A stretch of DNA of 64,000 bases from SpSt-398 sp041752235 (lineage in GTDB: Bacteria > Bacteroidota > Bacteroidia > Chitinophagales > Chitinophagaceae): assembly GCA_041752235.1 (NCBI GenBank), contig JBGSHM010000021.1, positions 1 through 64,000 of the forward strand, in the 5' to 3' direction. This document shows positions 18,818 to 27,043 of this stretch, piece after piece. The notes beneath the pieces were generated by a model. It made no database searches. It saw nothing but the letters and a program-made list of their open reading frames with translations, and was not told the DNA's origin. The position numbers were made by a program, and so were the translations under genes. Numbering within the stretch: the first letter of the stretch is position 1; every line of letters begins with the position of its first letter.

Positions 18818-19852
18818 ATGCCGATAGAGGAAAAAAGGTTTCGGCAATTTCAGGAGCAATTAAAGGGTCGGGCTCAATTTGATACAAAGGAGTTACAGGA
18901 TTTTTTAAGAGCCAGAAAACAAACGAAGTCTGTTCATGTAGTGACTTCTGCAGCCAGGCCAATTTCAGGCACATCGATTTCCCCAGTCAATGCAGGTGTT
19001 TTAGATAAGGTACGTGAGCGATTGGTGTTGAAGGCCTATAGTCCATCAACGATGCGCACCTATATCAATGAGCTCAGTCAGTTTTTGCAAACAATAAAAT
19101 CGCATCCGGCTGAAAGTTTGACGGAATCAGAGATCAGACGGTATTTGCGGTATTGTTTTGAAAAGCTGGAGCTATCGGAAAATACCCTGCACAGCCGAAT
19201 CAATGCGTTAAAATTCTACTATGAACAGGTATTGGGGCGTGAAAAATTCTTTGTCAATATCCCGAGACCCAAAAAATCTTTTCAGTTACCCCGGTTGCTG
19301 AATGAAAAGGAATTGGCCCGTCTATTCAATGCCTTGAAAAATAAAAAGCATAAGGCCATGTTATTCACGGCTTACAGTGCCGGATTAAGGGTTAGTGAGG
19401 TCGTGGCACTTAAGATCAGTGATATTGACAGTTCGCGCATGCAGATTCTAATAGCCAAGGCGAAAGGGAAAAAAGACCGGTACGTGAATTTAAGTCCGGT
19501 CTTATTGGATCTCCTTCGAAAATACATTCAGGAATACAGACCTGCGCCAAAGGTTTTTCTGTTTGAGTCAGAACATTCAGGGGGCGCCTACCCCACCCGT
19601 ACAGTACAGGCAATTTTTGGAAAGGCGAAGCTCCTGGCCGGAATCAGGAAGGATGTTGGCATTCATAGTTTACGACATAGTTTTGCCACCCATTTGTTAG
19701 ATAAGGGGACGGATATAAAATATATAAAGGAATTATTAGGACATTTTAATATACGTACGACAGAGCGATATTTACATGTAAGTAAGAAGAAGTTAGTGAA
19801 TATTATGAGTCCATTTGACGATCTTTGGCGTGATGAATCTATAGAATGGTGA
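18818..19852 (+). CDS. Tyrosine recombinase beside the cassette array
   Basis: A 344-residue XerC/XerD-like integrase. The SAM-like core-binding domain spans about 60-150, the catalytic domain 155-330. Catalytic residues are all present: R191 (AGLRVSE), K216 (AKGKKD), H283/R286 (HSLRHSF), H309 (LLGHF) and nucleophile Y318 (TERYLH). The roughly 20-30 residue extra segment that distinguishes IntI between the K and HxxR motifs is absent; that interval (KVFLFESEHSGGAYPT) is of Xer length. The gene points toward the array, unlike most integrase genes of integrons, which diverge from it. The upstream in-frame part is cut off by an ochre codon. Confidence 0.88.
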   Translation: MPIEEKRFRQFQEQLKGRAQFDTKELQDFLRARKQTKSVHVVTSAARPISGTSISPVNAGVLDKVRERLVLKAYSPSTMRTYINELSQFLQTIKSHPAESLTESEIRRYLRYCFEKLELSENTLHSRINALKFYYEQVLGREKFFVNIPRPKKSFQLPRLLNEKELARLFNALKNKKHKAMLFTAYSAGLRVSEVVALKISDIDSSRMQILIAKAKGKKDRYVNLSPVLLDLLRKYIQEYRPAPKVFLFESEHSGGAYPTRTVQAIFGKAKLLAGIRKDVGIHSLRHSFATHLLDKGTDIKYIKELLGHFNIRTTERYLHVSKKKLVNIMSPFDDLWRDESIEW

Positions 19853-19854
19853 CG

Positions 19855-19962
19855 AATTGTACCAATAGGAAATACAACAATCCAACCAGCAACCGATTGA
19901 TAATTAATAGATTCATTTTTTCGAACTAACAGCTAATTACATAAATCAAAGCGTTAGCAACC
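19855..19962 (+). other. Candidate primary attachment site (attI-like)
   Basis: Between the recombinase stop and the first cassette gene. CTAAC (19926-19930) and GTTAG (19953-19957) are inverted core boxes. The presumed crossover G/TT at 19953-19955 starts cassette 1, whose bases GTTAGCA recur in complement at its far end (20548-20554). Unlike the downstream sites it has no long palindrome, as expected for attI. AT-rich; no gene. Confidence 0.55.
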
Positions 19963-19970
19963 ACTTTATA

Positions 19971-20531
19971 ATGAAACTTTCCTACAAACACATAGGACTT
20001 TTAATCGGAGTTGTATTAACTTTTGTAAGTTTTCTATTCTTCGGGAGACAGCAAGGCACTTATCAAATTTTAATTATTAGCGGACTTCTAACTGCATCTA
20101 TTTTTTATCTAACCATTTTGTTTGGCAAAGGTCAGCTAAAGGCAAAACTATTTTGGACAGTTATTATTGTTCTTTGTACCGTAGTTCAAAAGTTGACTGA
20201 ACCATTTTTAATTGACACCTCCTACCGATTTTACATCAGCCAAAACAAAAATATACTGAAAGAAATAAACGACATCTTGATTGACAAACGTGGCGACATT
20301 ACAATCTTGAATGACAGCATTTCAAAAGGCGCTCAGTTAACTATTTTGGAGAATGACAAACTACGAGAAGGACGAAAAAGGTTAGGCGTTTATATAATTT
20401 CAAAATCGGACAACCAAATTTATTACGGCTTGTGGGGCTTTCTCGACGTTAGGTTGGGAATTACCTATTTGACAGACAATATAAAGCCAGATAATAATTA
20501 CCGACACTTAACAGGTAATTGGTTTCATTGA
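19971..20531 (+). CDS. Cassette 1: membrane protein of unknown function
   Basis: A 186-residue protein with three hydrophobic segments (about 8-26, 31-51 and 60-78) followed by a roughly 105-residue soluble tail with a NDSISKGAQLTILENDK stretch. No family recognised. The start codon lies 18 bases after the presumed crossover G, leaving a minimal leader as is common for cassettes. Codon use is AT-rich compared with the genes before 18.4 kb. Confidence 0.7.
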   Translation: MKLSYKHIGLLIGVVLTFVSFLFFGRQQGTYQILIISGLLTASIFYLTILFGKGQLKAKLFWTVIIVLCTVVQKLTEPFLIDTSYRFYISQNKNILKEINDILIDKRGDITILNDSISKGAQLTILENDKLREGRKRLGVYIISKSDNQIYYGLWGFLDVRLGITYLTDNIKPDNNYRHLTGNWFH

Positions 20532-20542
20532 CAGACAGAAAA

Positions 20543-20748
20543 GCGGCTGCTAACATTGGTATTGCCAATAGTGGGGCTTGACATTGGAACAATCAGCAGC
20601 AGTAATTCTGTTATACTGCGGTTCGGGGCTCGACGAACAAAGCCCAGCTTTAGTTCTTAATATCTAACTTTATCTTAAGCCAGCCAGCGGTTCCTGGCGG
20701 ACGAATATAAAATTCCCCACCATCGGCAATACCTGCCCGTTGTGCGTC
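20543..20748 (+). repeat. attC-like site 1 (long type)
   Basis: Left end GCTGCTAAC (20546-20554), right end GTTGTGCGTC (20739-20748). Inner arms GGTATTGCC (20558-20566) and GGCAATACC (20725-20733) pair perfectly. The middle carries GGGGCTCGACGAACAAAGCCC, shared with site 7. The left end is the complement of the start of cassette 1 (GTTAGCA), while the right end matches the far end of cassette 2. Confidence 0.8.
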
Positions 20749-20774
20749 ATTTAAACTCAAACTACTACCGTAAC

Positions 20775-21458
20775 ATGGCATTTAATTGGACTTGTCCCTA
20801 CTGCAATTCAAAGACAACAATAAACAACGAGAACTTTAGTTCTGACGAATCAAAGCTCTATATTAAGAATGCCGACGGAACAAAAATCCTTGAAACAAAA
20901 TGGATAGTCTGCCCCAATGTAGACTGCCATAAACTCTCATTGCATGTTAACCTCTACGAACATACTTATAGACCTAATATTTGGGAAAAAGGGAAATTTA
21001 TTAAGACGTGGCGTCTCTTACCTGATTCGGCTGCAAAAATTTTTCCTGATTATATACCAAAGCAATTATTACAGGACTACTTAGAAGCATATTCTATATT
21101 GAGCTTTAGTCCAAAAGCATCAGCGACTCTATCAAGGCGTTGTCTGCAAGGAATAATACGGGACTTTTGGGGTGTTAGTAAGGCGCGGCTAGTTGACGAA
21201 GTAAATGCAATAGAAGATAAGATTGACCCTTTGACATGGAAGAGCATTGATGCAGTTAGGAAAGTCGGAAACATAGGTGCCCATATGGAAAAAGACATCA
21301 ACCTTATTATTGACGTTGAGCCTGAAGAAGCAAATCTTTTAATTCAACTTATCGAACTTCTTTTTGTTGAATGGTACATCCATCAACATGAAAGGGAGCT
21401 TAAATTGAAAGCAATAGTAGAGGTTGCATCAAAAAAGGATGAAGACAAGAAAAAATAA
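20775..21458 (+). CDS. Cassette 2: DUF4145 protein with zinc ribbon
   Basis: A 227-residue soluble protein. Two CxxC-like pairs (CPYC near 9-12 and CPNVDC near 60) form a probable zinc ribbon; residues about 100-215 match the DUF4145 pattern (YLEAYSILSFSPKASATLSRRCLQ, then KVGNIGAHM). DUF4145 domains occur alone and in restriction-related proteins; the function here is not known. ATG at 20775 is chosen over a GTG at 20742 that lies inside the recombination site. Confidence 0.8.
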   Translation: MAFNWTCPYCNSKTTINNENFSSDESKLYIKNADGTKILETKWIVCPNVDCHKLSLHVNLYEHTYRPNIWEKGKFIKTWRLLPDSAAKIFPDYIPKQLLQDYLEAYSILSFSPKASATLSRRCLQGIIRDFWGVSKARLVDEVNAIEDKIDPLTWKSIDAVRKVGNIGAHMEKDINLIIDVEPEEANLLIQLIELLFVEWYIHQHERELKLKAIVEVASKKDEDKKK

Positions 21459-21462
21459 ACGA

Positions 21463-21664
21463 ACGCACAACATGGGGTTTTCTGCCATGCTGGCTGACGA
21501 ATATATCCTCATCGACATAACAACCTTCAGCTTTAGTCCCAGCTTTACGAATAAATCTCAGTGACAGAATATATTTTAGTCTTTAGTAACTTCGATCAGC
21601 ACCAGTCCGGGCTGACGGATCACGGAATACCCAGCACATCAGAAAGCCCTGGACGTTAGCCGCA
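21463..21664 (+). repeat. attC-like site 2 (long type)
   Basis: Left end ACGCACAAC (21463-21471), right end GTTAGCCGCA (21655-21664). The left end is the exact complement of GTTGTGCGT that begins cassette 2 at 20739. Inner arms GGGGTTTTCTGCCATGCTGG and CAGCACATCAGAAAGCCC pair imperfectly. The middle shares CGAATATATCCTCATCGA with site 4. Confidence 0.82.
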
Positions 21665-21675
21665 ATTTTTTCGAC

Positions 21676-22209
21676 ATGAGGAGAATCGTTATCTCTATAT
21701 TGGTGACTATTGCGGCTTCCTGCTCAAATAGTGGCGATCAAGCAGGCAGCGGCCAAATGATAACAAAAGGAGGCCCATTGTCAGATAGTATTACTGAGGT
21801 TAAAATACTTTACTATCCGTCATTTACTAATAGTGCTACATTGTCTCTGAATAGAATTGAAAACATTGGTGTGTTTAGCGTTGATACAATGCTTACGTTT
21901 TCTTACAGAAGAATTGACACTATCAGATTTTCCATTCGAGATATGGAATTGAAAACTGCCCTCGAGAAATTTTGGGCGTCGTCATTTATTTATTCACTTC
22001 GACAGGATTCTTCTATGCTTGGCTTGACGGATGGGATGCCTGTTTGGGTGTATTTTATTAATAGGGGTAGCGCCGATTCCGTCTATCTGGGGAATGTTTA
22101 TCCGGAACGAGTCAACAAAGTCCTTGAGGATCATCTAGATTATTTGCTTCGGCAATCACATAGTAATGCCACAAAAAAGTATCTTGAAAGTCTGCGGCGA
22201 TATCTATAA
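21676..22209 (+). CDS. Cassette 3: small lipoprotein
   Basis: A 177-residue protein with a lipoprotein leader, MRRIVISILVTIAASC, cysteine at 16, then a Ser/Gly-rich linker. The mature part has no family I recognise; the C-terminal 40 residues are helical and charged. The gene fills the cassette between sites 2 and 3, with the ATG about 20 bases after the crossover point. Confidence 0.72.
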   Translation: MRRIVISILVTIAASCSNSGDQAGSGQMITKGGPLSDSITEVKILYYPSFTNSATLSLNRIENIGVFSVDTMLTFSYRRIDTIRFSIRDMELKTALEKFWASSFIYSLRQDSSMLGLTDGMPVWVYFINRGSADSVYLGNVYPERVNKVLEDHLDYLLRQSHSNATKKYLESLRRYL

Positions 22210-22216
22210 CAGCAAC

Positions 22217-22310
22217 TGCGGCTAACATCGGTTTGGCGCAAGCCTTGTTTTCTCAAAGTAGAAAGAATCTTAAATTCTATGGCCTGCGCCAAGCCCTAAC
22301 GTTAGCCGCC
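22217..22310 (+). repeat. attC-like site 3 (short type)
   Basis: 94 bases. Left end TGCGGCTAAC (22217-22226) is the exact 10-base complement of GTTAGCCGCA that begins cassette 3. Inner arms TTGGCGCAAGCC and GGCCTGCGCCAAGCC pair with an extra unpaired base on one side, as in classical attC hairpins. Right end GTTAGCCGCC (22301-22310). Confidence 0.87.
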
Positions 22311-22325
22311 ATAAATCTATCATTT

Positions 22326-22835
22326 ATGAAAAGAGGGTTTTGCCTTTTGATTGCACTTGTTTGTTTTTTGTATTTGTGGAGTCAAGCTGACAGCAAAATT
22401 GCTACCATAGATAGCGTAGTTACTGGTGGAAATTCAAAAATTATTACTATTTCCACAATAACAAAACGGCTTTCAATTGACGCTTCGCACGGGACACTGA
22501 ATTTGGATATTTCTCAAATAATTAAATACGATGACCGCCTTAACCCTATAGAGGTTCAAAAAATATGGGTCGACCGGGATAAACCAGGTGACACCTCTCA
22601 AGTAAACTCCTATTTCTTTTCGAATAGCAGGCTAATTAAAATTACTTGTGAAGTTTTCGGGTCAATTGATAGCCTGCGATACCTTCAACAGATCTACTTA
22701 CAAAACGACACTGTTATTTGTGCAGTAGATTCTGACGGAAAACCTTTTGATCCATGGTCTCATTTAATTAAATCAAAACTTCTTTTAAAGCGAATTAAAC
22801 GAAATCCAGAAAATTGGGTTATTGACCCACTTTAA
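22326..22835 (+). CDS. Cassette 4: exported protein of unknown function
   Basis: 169 residues starting MKRGFCLLIALVCFLYLWSQ, a signal peptide or N-terminal anchor; the longer frame back to 22233 runs through the recombination site and is rejected. The remainder has repeated beta-strand patterns (STITKRLSIDASHGTLNLD). No family recognised. Confidence 0.7.
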   Translation: MKRGFCLLIALVCFLYLWSQADSKIATIDSVVTGGNSKIITISTITKRLSIDASHGTLNLDISQIIKYDDRLNPIEVQKIWVDRDKPGDTSQVNSYFFSNSRLIKITCEVFGSIDSLRYLQQIYLQNDTVICAVDSDGKPFDPWSHLIKSKLLLKRIKRNPENWVIDPL

Positions 22836-22840
22836 AATAC

Positions 22841-23041
22841 GGCGGCTAACATGGGGTTTGGCGTCATGGTGGCTTAACGAATAAATCCTCATCGATATAA
22901 CGCTGCTCATCGACATATCCAACTGAAGAACAAAGCCCAGTTTTAGAATATATTTTGATCTTCATATCTTTGATCGGCAACATATCCGGGCTGACGTAAC
23001 ACGGAATATCGCCACAACGCCAAGCCCTAACGTTGTGCGCA
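22841..23041 (+). repeat. attC-like site 4 (long type)
   Basis: Left end GGCGGCTAAC (22841-22850) is the exact complement of GTTAGCCGCC that begins cassette 4. Right end GTTGTGCGCA (23032-23041). Inner arms GGGGTTTGGCGTCATGGTGGC and GCCACAACGCCAAGCCC pair imperfectly. The middle resembles site 2. Confidence 0.85.
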
Positions 23042-23042
23042 A

Positions 23043-23492
23043 ATGCTCAGTCAACAAATGGAAAGAACCGATATAATTGAACCTCAGATAGTCACAGTAA
23101 AAAATGTTAATTTGACAGACCCATTTGAAGGAGTTCTAACTTTCACGACACAAAGTGGAAGCCTTATTTCAGCATTTTTTTGGGGAGAAACTTTTTCCAA
23201 TGAAGAATGTTTTGAAGCTGAGTTTAGTGCCTTAAACTTTCCAATCGAATGGGAGATGATATTTTCAGAAAATAAAGAGCAAAAAACTTGTCTTGAAAAA
23301 GGGACAGAACAATGTTCATATTATGCCTACGGAATTATAAAATCACTAAACCCTATTATTGCCGATTTTGGCGACATAAAGTTGGAGCTCGGGGAATGGA
23401 CGCATGACAATAGAGTTATAGATGAGTTCATATATTGGAAAATTGAACGGCTTGAAATTAAACGATATCTGAAAACAAATAGGATAGCATGA
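23043..23492 (+). CDS. Cassette 5: small soluble protein
   Basis: 149 residues, no signal peptide, acidic, with a beta-rich first half (VLTFTTQSGSLISAFFWGE) and two cysteines near 75-85. No family recognised. ATG at 23043 lies two bases after the site's right end; a second in-frame ATG at 23058 is an alternative. Confidence 0.68.
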   Translation: MLSQQMERTDIIEPQIVTVKNVNLTDPFEGVLTFTTQSGSLISAFFWGETFSNEECFEAEFSALNFPIEWEMIFSENKEQKTCLEKGTEQCSYYAYGIIKSLNPIIADFGDIKLELGEWTHDNRVIDEFIYWKIERLEIKRYLKTNRIA

Positions 23493-23501
23493 TTTCAAGA
23501 A

Positions 23502-23596
23502 TGCGCACAACAGGCGGTTTGGCGCAAGCCAAGATACTTCTCATCTCAAATATAACTTCTTAACCGGCCTGCGCCAAGCCACTGGCGTTGTATGCC
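23502..23596 (+). repeat. attC-like site 5 (short type)
   Basis: 95 bases. Left end TGCGCACAAC (23502-23511) is the exact complement of GTTGTGCGCA at the start of cassette 5. Inner arms GGTTTGGCGCAAGCC and GGCCTGCGCCAAGCC. Right end GTTGTATGCC (23587-23596). Confidence 0.87.
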
Positions 23597-23611
23597 ATTC
23601 ATAGAAATAGT

Positions 23612-24103
23612 ATGAATTATCAACATTTCACTAAAGTAATTCAGATCCAAATCTCATCTCTGACTCATAAAAAACAGTTGGCGTTGGCCCTAAAAATTTG
23701 CAAGGAGCTTTTCATTGACTGTAAAACCTTTTCAGAAACATATAATTGGGGAGACCCTGATTCACTTTTAGATGGAATTAATCTGTGCGAAAAGGCTTTG
23801 AACGGAGAGATTGATTATTCTAAAATCAGTGCCTTAATGCCCAAGATTTATTCTGTAATACCTGATACAGATGATTTTGGTAGCGAGCTTGGGTCCTATG
23901 CATTAAATGCATCAGCTTCGGTCTATGAGACGTTGGAATTTCTGATGGATAACGATAAATCTCATATCATAAATATTGCTACCTATTACACAGACACGGT
24001 CGATTTCAAAGTTCAAGAAGAGGTCGAACTGACACAAACAGAAATCGACAAACACCCATGGATGATCAAGGCAAGACAATTCTTACTTAAGGAAACCAAA
24101 TGA
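23612..24103 (+). CDS. Cassette 6: DUF416 (YjaG-like) family protein
   Basis: A 163-residue helical protein. DPDSLLDGINLCEKALNG, then VIPDTDDFGSELGSYALNAS and a SHIINIATYYTDTVDF segment fit the DUF416/YjaG family. No established role; such proteins turn up as isolated accessory genes. ATG at 23612 is preferred to the TTG at 23588 because the latter lies within the recombination site. Confidence 0.72.
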   Translation: MNYQHFTKVIQIQISSLTHKKQLALALKICKELFIDCKTFSETYNWGDPDSLLDGINLCEKALNGEIDYSKISALMPKIYSVIPDTDDFGSELGSYALNASASVYETLEFLMDNDKSHIINIATYYTDTVDFKVQEEVELTQTEIDKHPWMIKARQFLLKETK

Positions 24104-24104
24104 C

Positions 24105-24201
24105 GGCGTACAACAAGCGGTTTGGCGCAAGCCTGGTTTCCCTAAAGCAGAAAATTCATTAAATTAGATCGGCAAGTGCCAAGCCACTGGCGTCGTGCAC
24201 A
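24105..24201 (+). repeat. attC-like site 6 (short type)
   Basis: Left end GGCGTACAAC (24105-24114) is the complement of GTTGTATGCC that begins cassette 6, with one mismatch. Inner arms GGTTTGGCGCAAGCC and GGCAAGTGCCAAGCC. Right end GTCGTGCACA (24192-24201), where the usual GTT has become GTC. Confidence 0.8.
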
Positions 24202-24221
24202 AATAGACGCCAATTTCTCAT

Positions 24222-24599
24222 ATGAACAGAAAATTACCATACTCAGCAATTCTTCTATTTATTGCATTTGGATGCACGCATGCAAATTCGAAAGTTAAAC
24301 CAAACAAAGATGTTTTGGGGGTATGGTTTTGTATAGACAATCCTAAAACCTTCATTGAAATTAAAGCCAATCAATACAGAGAAGTCATTGGCGAAATAGA
24401 TTCCGAATTGAGAGGTACAATTTATTGGAACGATAGCTTAACTTTTGAAATGAAATTAAATAAGGTCGAAGGAGTAATAGGTCGCGGAGGAAACTCAAAA
24501 ATCGGAAAAACATATACTTTCAAAATTATCAACGTTTCTACAGACACATTGCGAATGAATGCAAATAAAACAGCATTAACTTTTTCAAGAACTCTATAA
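24222..24599 (+). CDS. Cassette 7: small lipoprotein
   Basis: 125 residues with leader MNRKLPYSAILLFIAFGC (lipobox cysteine at 18). The mature part, starting with LGVWFCIDNPKTFIEIKANQ and continuing with SLTFEMK-type strands, looks like a small beta-barrel or lipocalin-like fold seen in many Bacteroidota lipoproteins; no named family. Confidence 0.7.
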   Translation: MNRKLPYSAILLFIAFGCTHANSKVKPNKDVLGVWFCIDNPKTFIEIKANQYREVIGEIDSELRGTIYWNDSLTFEMKLNKVEGVIGRGGNSKIGKTYTFKIINVSTDTLRMNANKTALTFSRTL

Positions 24600-24622
24600 G
24601 TATTCGAATTATAGTTGACAAA

Positions 24623-24784
24623 TGCGCACAACAAGGGGTTTTCTGTTATGCTGTCGTTCGGGGCTTGAGGAACAAAGCCCAGCTTTAATTCTTAATTTTA
24701 AACTTTATTAAACGTCCAGGAAACAGCTCCGGGCGGGCGAATACAATATTCCCCACCATCGGCAATATCCGCCCGTTAGCAGTC
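24623..24784 (+). repeat. attC-like site 7 (hybrid)
   Basis: Left end TGCGCACAAC (24623-24632) matches the complement of the start of cassette 7 with two mismatches. Its left arm GGGGTTTTCTG is of the site 2 kind, whereas the right arm CATCGGCAATATCCGCCC and the middle are of the site 1 kind, so the inner arms do not pair well. Right end GTTAGCAGTC (24775-24784). Confidence 0.72.
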
Positions 24785-24822
24785 ATACTATTTAACACCT
24801 CATTAATAATTGTCGATATCAA

Positions 24823-25485
24823 ATGAAACTCTTAATTTTCATAGTAGGACTTCTACTTTTTAACTCTTGTAATAATAAACCCAGTGAGGTGAGATCAACC
24901 ATACTGCCTGATCAACCTGCCACCCAGACTAAAACCATTGACACCACTCTTATATTTAATTACCAATACAATTTTGCTGACAAAAACATTATAAACAAAT
25001 CTGACAGAAAAGTTGATTTGCTTTTTAATAGTATTGATGGCTACTTAGGTGGACATAGCATCTCAAACATAAGTTTCAGCACTGAATGTATGGGTTGTCA
25101 ATCTATCCAAGAATTTAAAGGTGGGCTATTATTTGGTAAGCGGCTTCTTCTAACTACTGAGAACATTGAATATTACATGACTAATTTTGACATACCAGAC
25201 ACTATTAACCTCATAAACATCTTCTCTGACGGAAGAGAAAGAACAAATCCAAAATTCAATTTTCAAGAAGGCAAAGGCAGTATCCAGTATATTGGCATTT
25301 CTTGTAATGATGCTGACTTCAATAAGGTACGTTAGACATTTCCCAAAGGAGAAATAATTATTGATAGTTTGATTAACGCTTCCTTTTTTGAATATGACTT
25401 AGACGCAGACAGACAGAAGGAACAATACTTATTTGGCTACAGAAATTGCACTCAGGAAATGGTAATTTTGCGGACTCGGAAATGA
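24823..25485 (+). pseudogene. Cassette 8: lipoprotein gene interrupted by TAG
   Basis: A lipoprotein leader (LLLFNSC, cysteine at 16) opens a 170-codon frame that ends in TAG at 25333. The same frame stays open for another 49 codons with protein-like sequence (FPKGEIIIDSLINASFFEYD) up to TGA at 25483. A single change CAG to TAG would explain this. The truncated 170-residue protein might still be made. No family recognised; a CMGC motif lies near residue 90. Confidence 0.65.
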
Positions 25486-25500
25486 GACCGAAGTATGAAC

Positions 25501-25696
25501 CTCTAACATTGGGCTTTATGCAAGTTGGGCTCAACCCTATATCCTCATCTAATTGCAAATCCCAGCGTCAGTTTAAGTCGACGAATTATTATCAGTTTTT
25601 GTACATAACTTCAACCATATATTTTCACTCAGCAGCGGTAATCGGCGGATTAGACGCTAATTCCCAACCTGCATAAAGCCCTGCTCGTTTGACACC
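25501..25696 (+). repeat. attC-like site 8
   Basis: Left end CTCTAAC (25501-25507); arms GGGCTTTATGCAAGTTGGG and CCCAACCTGCATAAAGCCC pair well; right end GTTTGACACC (25687-25696). The left end matches the start of cassette 8 only as GTTAG, a weaker fit than in cassettes 1-7. AT-rich middle without a gene. Confidence 0.78.
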
Positions 25697-25716
25697 CTTA
25701 TAACTAACAACAAACA

Positions 25717-26463
25717 ATGACAAAAGCAATTGTAACACTGACTATATGTCTAACATTATGTAACAATATTTTGGCACAATCATCATCAACCGTAAGGACA
25801 ATACTCGACTCCCTTGAAGTTCTAAAGAATGCTTGAGGGTTTGTTGATGGCATCAGTAATCCAACAACGCCGGAAGAGTCAAGATTTTATAACATAACAA
25901 GAATGCTTTGGGGTTTGCTTTTTACGGAGGCAAAAAAACTAATGGAAGACAAGAACAAGTTTGCAAGAGTATATGGGTTTTCAGTTGTGACTAGATTTTA
26001 TTTTGACAGTCTGAATAAATCTGACTTACAAATATTTAATGACACCGCCCAACTTCCGTTATACACTCCACATGGAATTATGGACGTTGACATCACCGTT
26101 GGACAGTATTGTAAAATGGCATACACATCAACTATTGAGGTACACCAAAATCTTGCGAAAGAAAAAGATGTTGTTGCTTCAATCAAACAATTCATTAAAG
26201 CCAACTCTCAATATCCAGATACTTATGAACCCATAGCGTTTACTAACTATGCTTGGGGAGGAAATGAAGATGATTTATTCTTTGAAATTCAGCATAAATA
26301 CAAGTTGAAGCAAGTAGATATAAAGCCAGTTGATGTAACTAATTATTTCATTCTTGACAAACAATTTCAAATTATGCTTATTGAAATAAGTCGCAGCACT
26401 ACTATTAAAGTTGATCCCCCACAAATTGAAGAATGGGTAAACAAATTCGGGAAGGCAAAATAA
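25717..26463 (+). pseudogene. Cassette 9: exported protein gene interrupted by TGA
   Basis: ATG at 25717 opens a frame with a signal peptide (about residues 1-20, ending ILAQ), but codon 40 is TGA (25834-25836). The frame then continues without a stop to 26463, giving 248 codons in all. The context N-A-stop-G-F suggests TGG to TGA. The downstream part (from 25903) could be expressed only by reinitiation. No family recognised. Confidence 0.65.
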
Positions 26464-26465
26464 CA

Positions 26466-26486
26466 GTACATAACATCGTATTGGCA
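26466..26486 (+). repeat. Left half of an attC-like site
   Basis: GTACATAACATCGTATTGGC follows cassette 9 and resembles the left arm of site 1 (CTAACATTGGTATTGCC), but no right arm is present before the next ATG. A deletion has probably fused two cassettes. Confidence 0.5.
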
Positions 26487-26500
26487 ATTTTGGAAATCAC

Positions 26501-27004
26501 ATGAATATAAAATTGTTTCTTATATTACTTGTCGGAACTGCTACTGGTTTCAATTGTAAAGTAAAAAGCAAAACTTACTCTGAAATAGTTGGTTTATGGC
26601 AAGCTAAATCTATAACAATTGCAACTATTAGCCTTGATTTAATATCTGATTCTTTGACACTTCCGATAGAATATTATCAAGAGCACAAAGGAGTTGTTCC
26701 AGGATCTTCGAGAGCATTTTTTGATTCACTTGTATTAGTTGAGCTAAAAAATACATACAGAGGTTCTGTGATGGCCAACCAAGTCGAGTTCAACAATAGG
26801 GGGCAATTTAAATTTCTACCAAACGCTGGAGATACTCTTGAAGGAAATTTTAAAATCTTGTCAAGAAATAAGATAAAGCTGATTGTCTCAAACAACTCAA
26901 ATGCTAAAAAACTCACTCTATTCTTCTCTTTAAACAAAGATCTATTATATATGTCTCAGACTGAAGAGAACGAATTAGAAGTGGTTTATAAAAGAATTAA
27001 GTAA
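26501..27004 (+). CDS. Cassette 10: probable lipoprotein
   Basis: 167 residues starting MNIKLFLILLVGTATGFNC, a lipoprotein-type leader with cysteine at 19. The mature part contains a GLWQAKSITIATISLDL strand pair and LEGNFKILSRNKIKLIV, like the small lipocalin-like lipoproteins common in the phylum. No named family. Preceded by a truncated recombination site. Confidence 0.65.
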   Translation: MNIKLFLILLVGTATGFNCKVKSKTYSEIVGLWQAKSITIATISLDLISDSLTLPIEYYQEHKGVVPGSSRAFFDSLVLVELKNTYRGSVMANQVEFNNRGQFKFLPNAGDTLEGNFKILSRNKIKLIVSNNSNAKKLTLFFSLNKDLLYMSQTEENELEVVYKRIK

Positions 27005-27043
27005 AACAAACCTGCGCATCATAATATATTTGCATCAACTACT

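Noticed and set aside
18626..18974. Minus-strand frames overlapping the recombinase start
   Set aside because: The plus strand gives a recognised integrase with all catalytic residues.
22233..22325. Upstream extension of cassette 4 protein
   Set aside because: The extension is translated recombination-site sequence and would remove the signal peptide start.
20543..25696. CRISPR array
   Set aside because: Repeats are 90-200 bases, palindromic, variable and separated by protein-coding genes, not by short uniform spacers; no cas genes.
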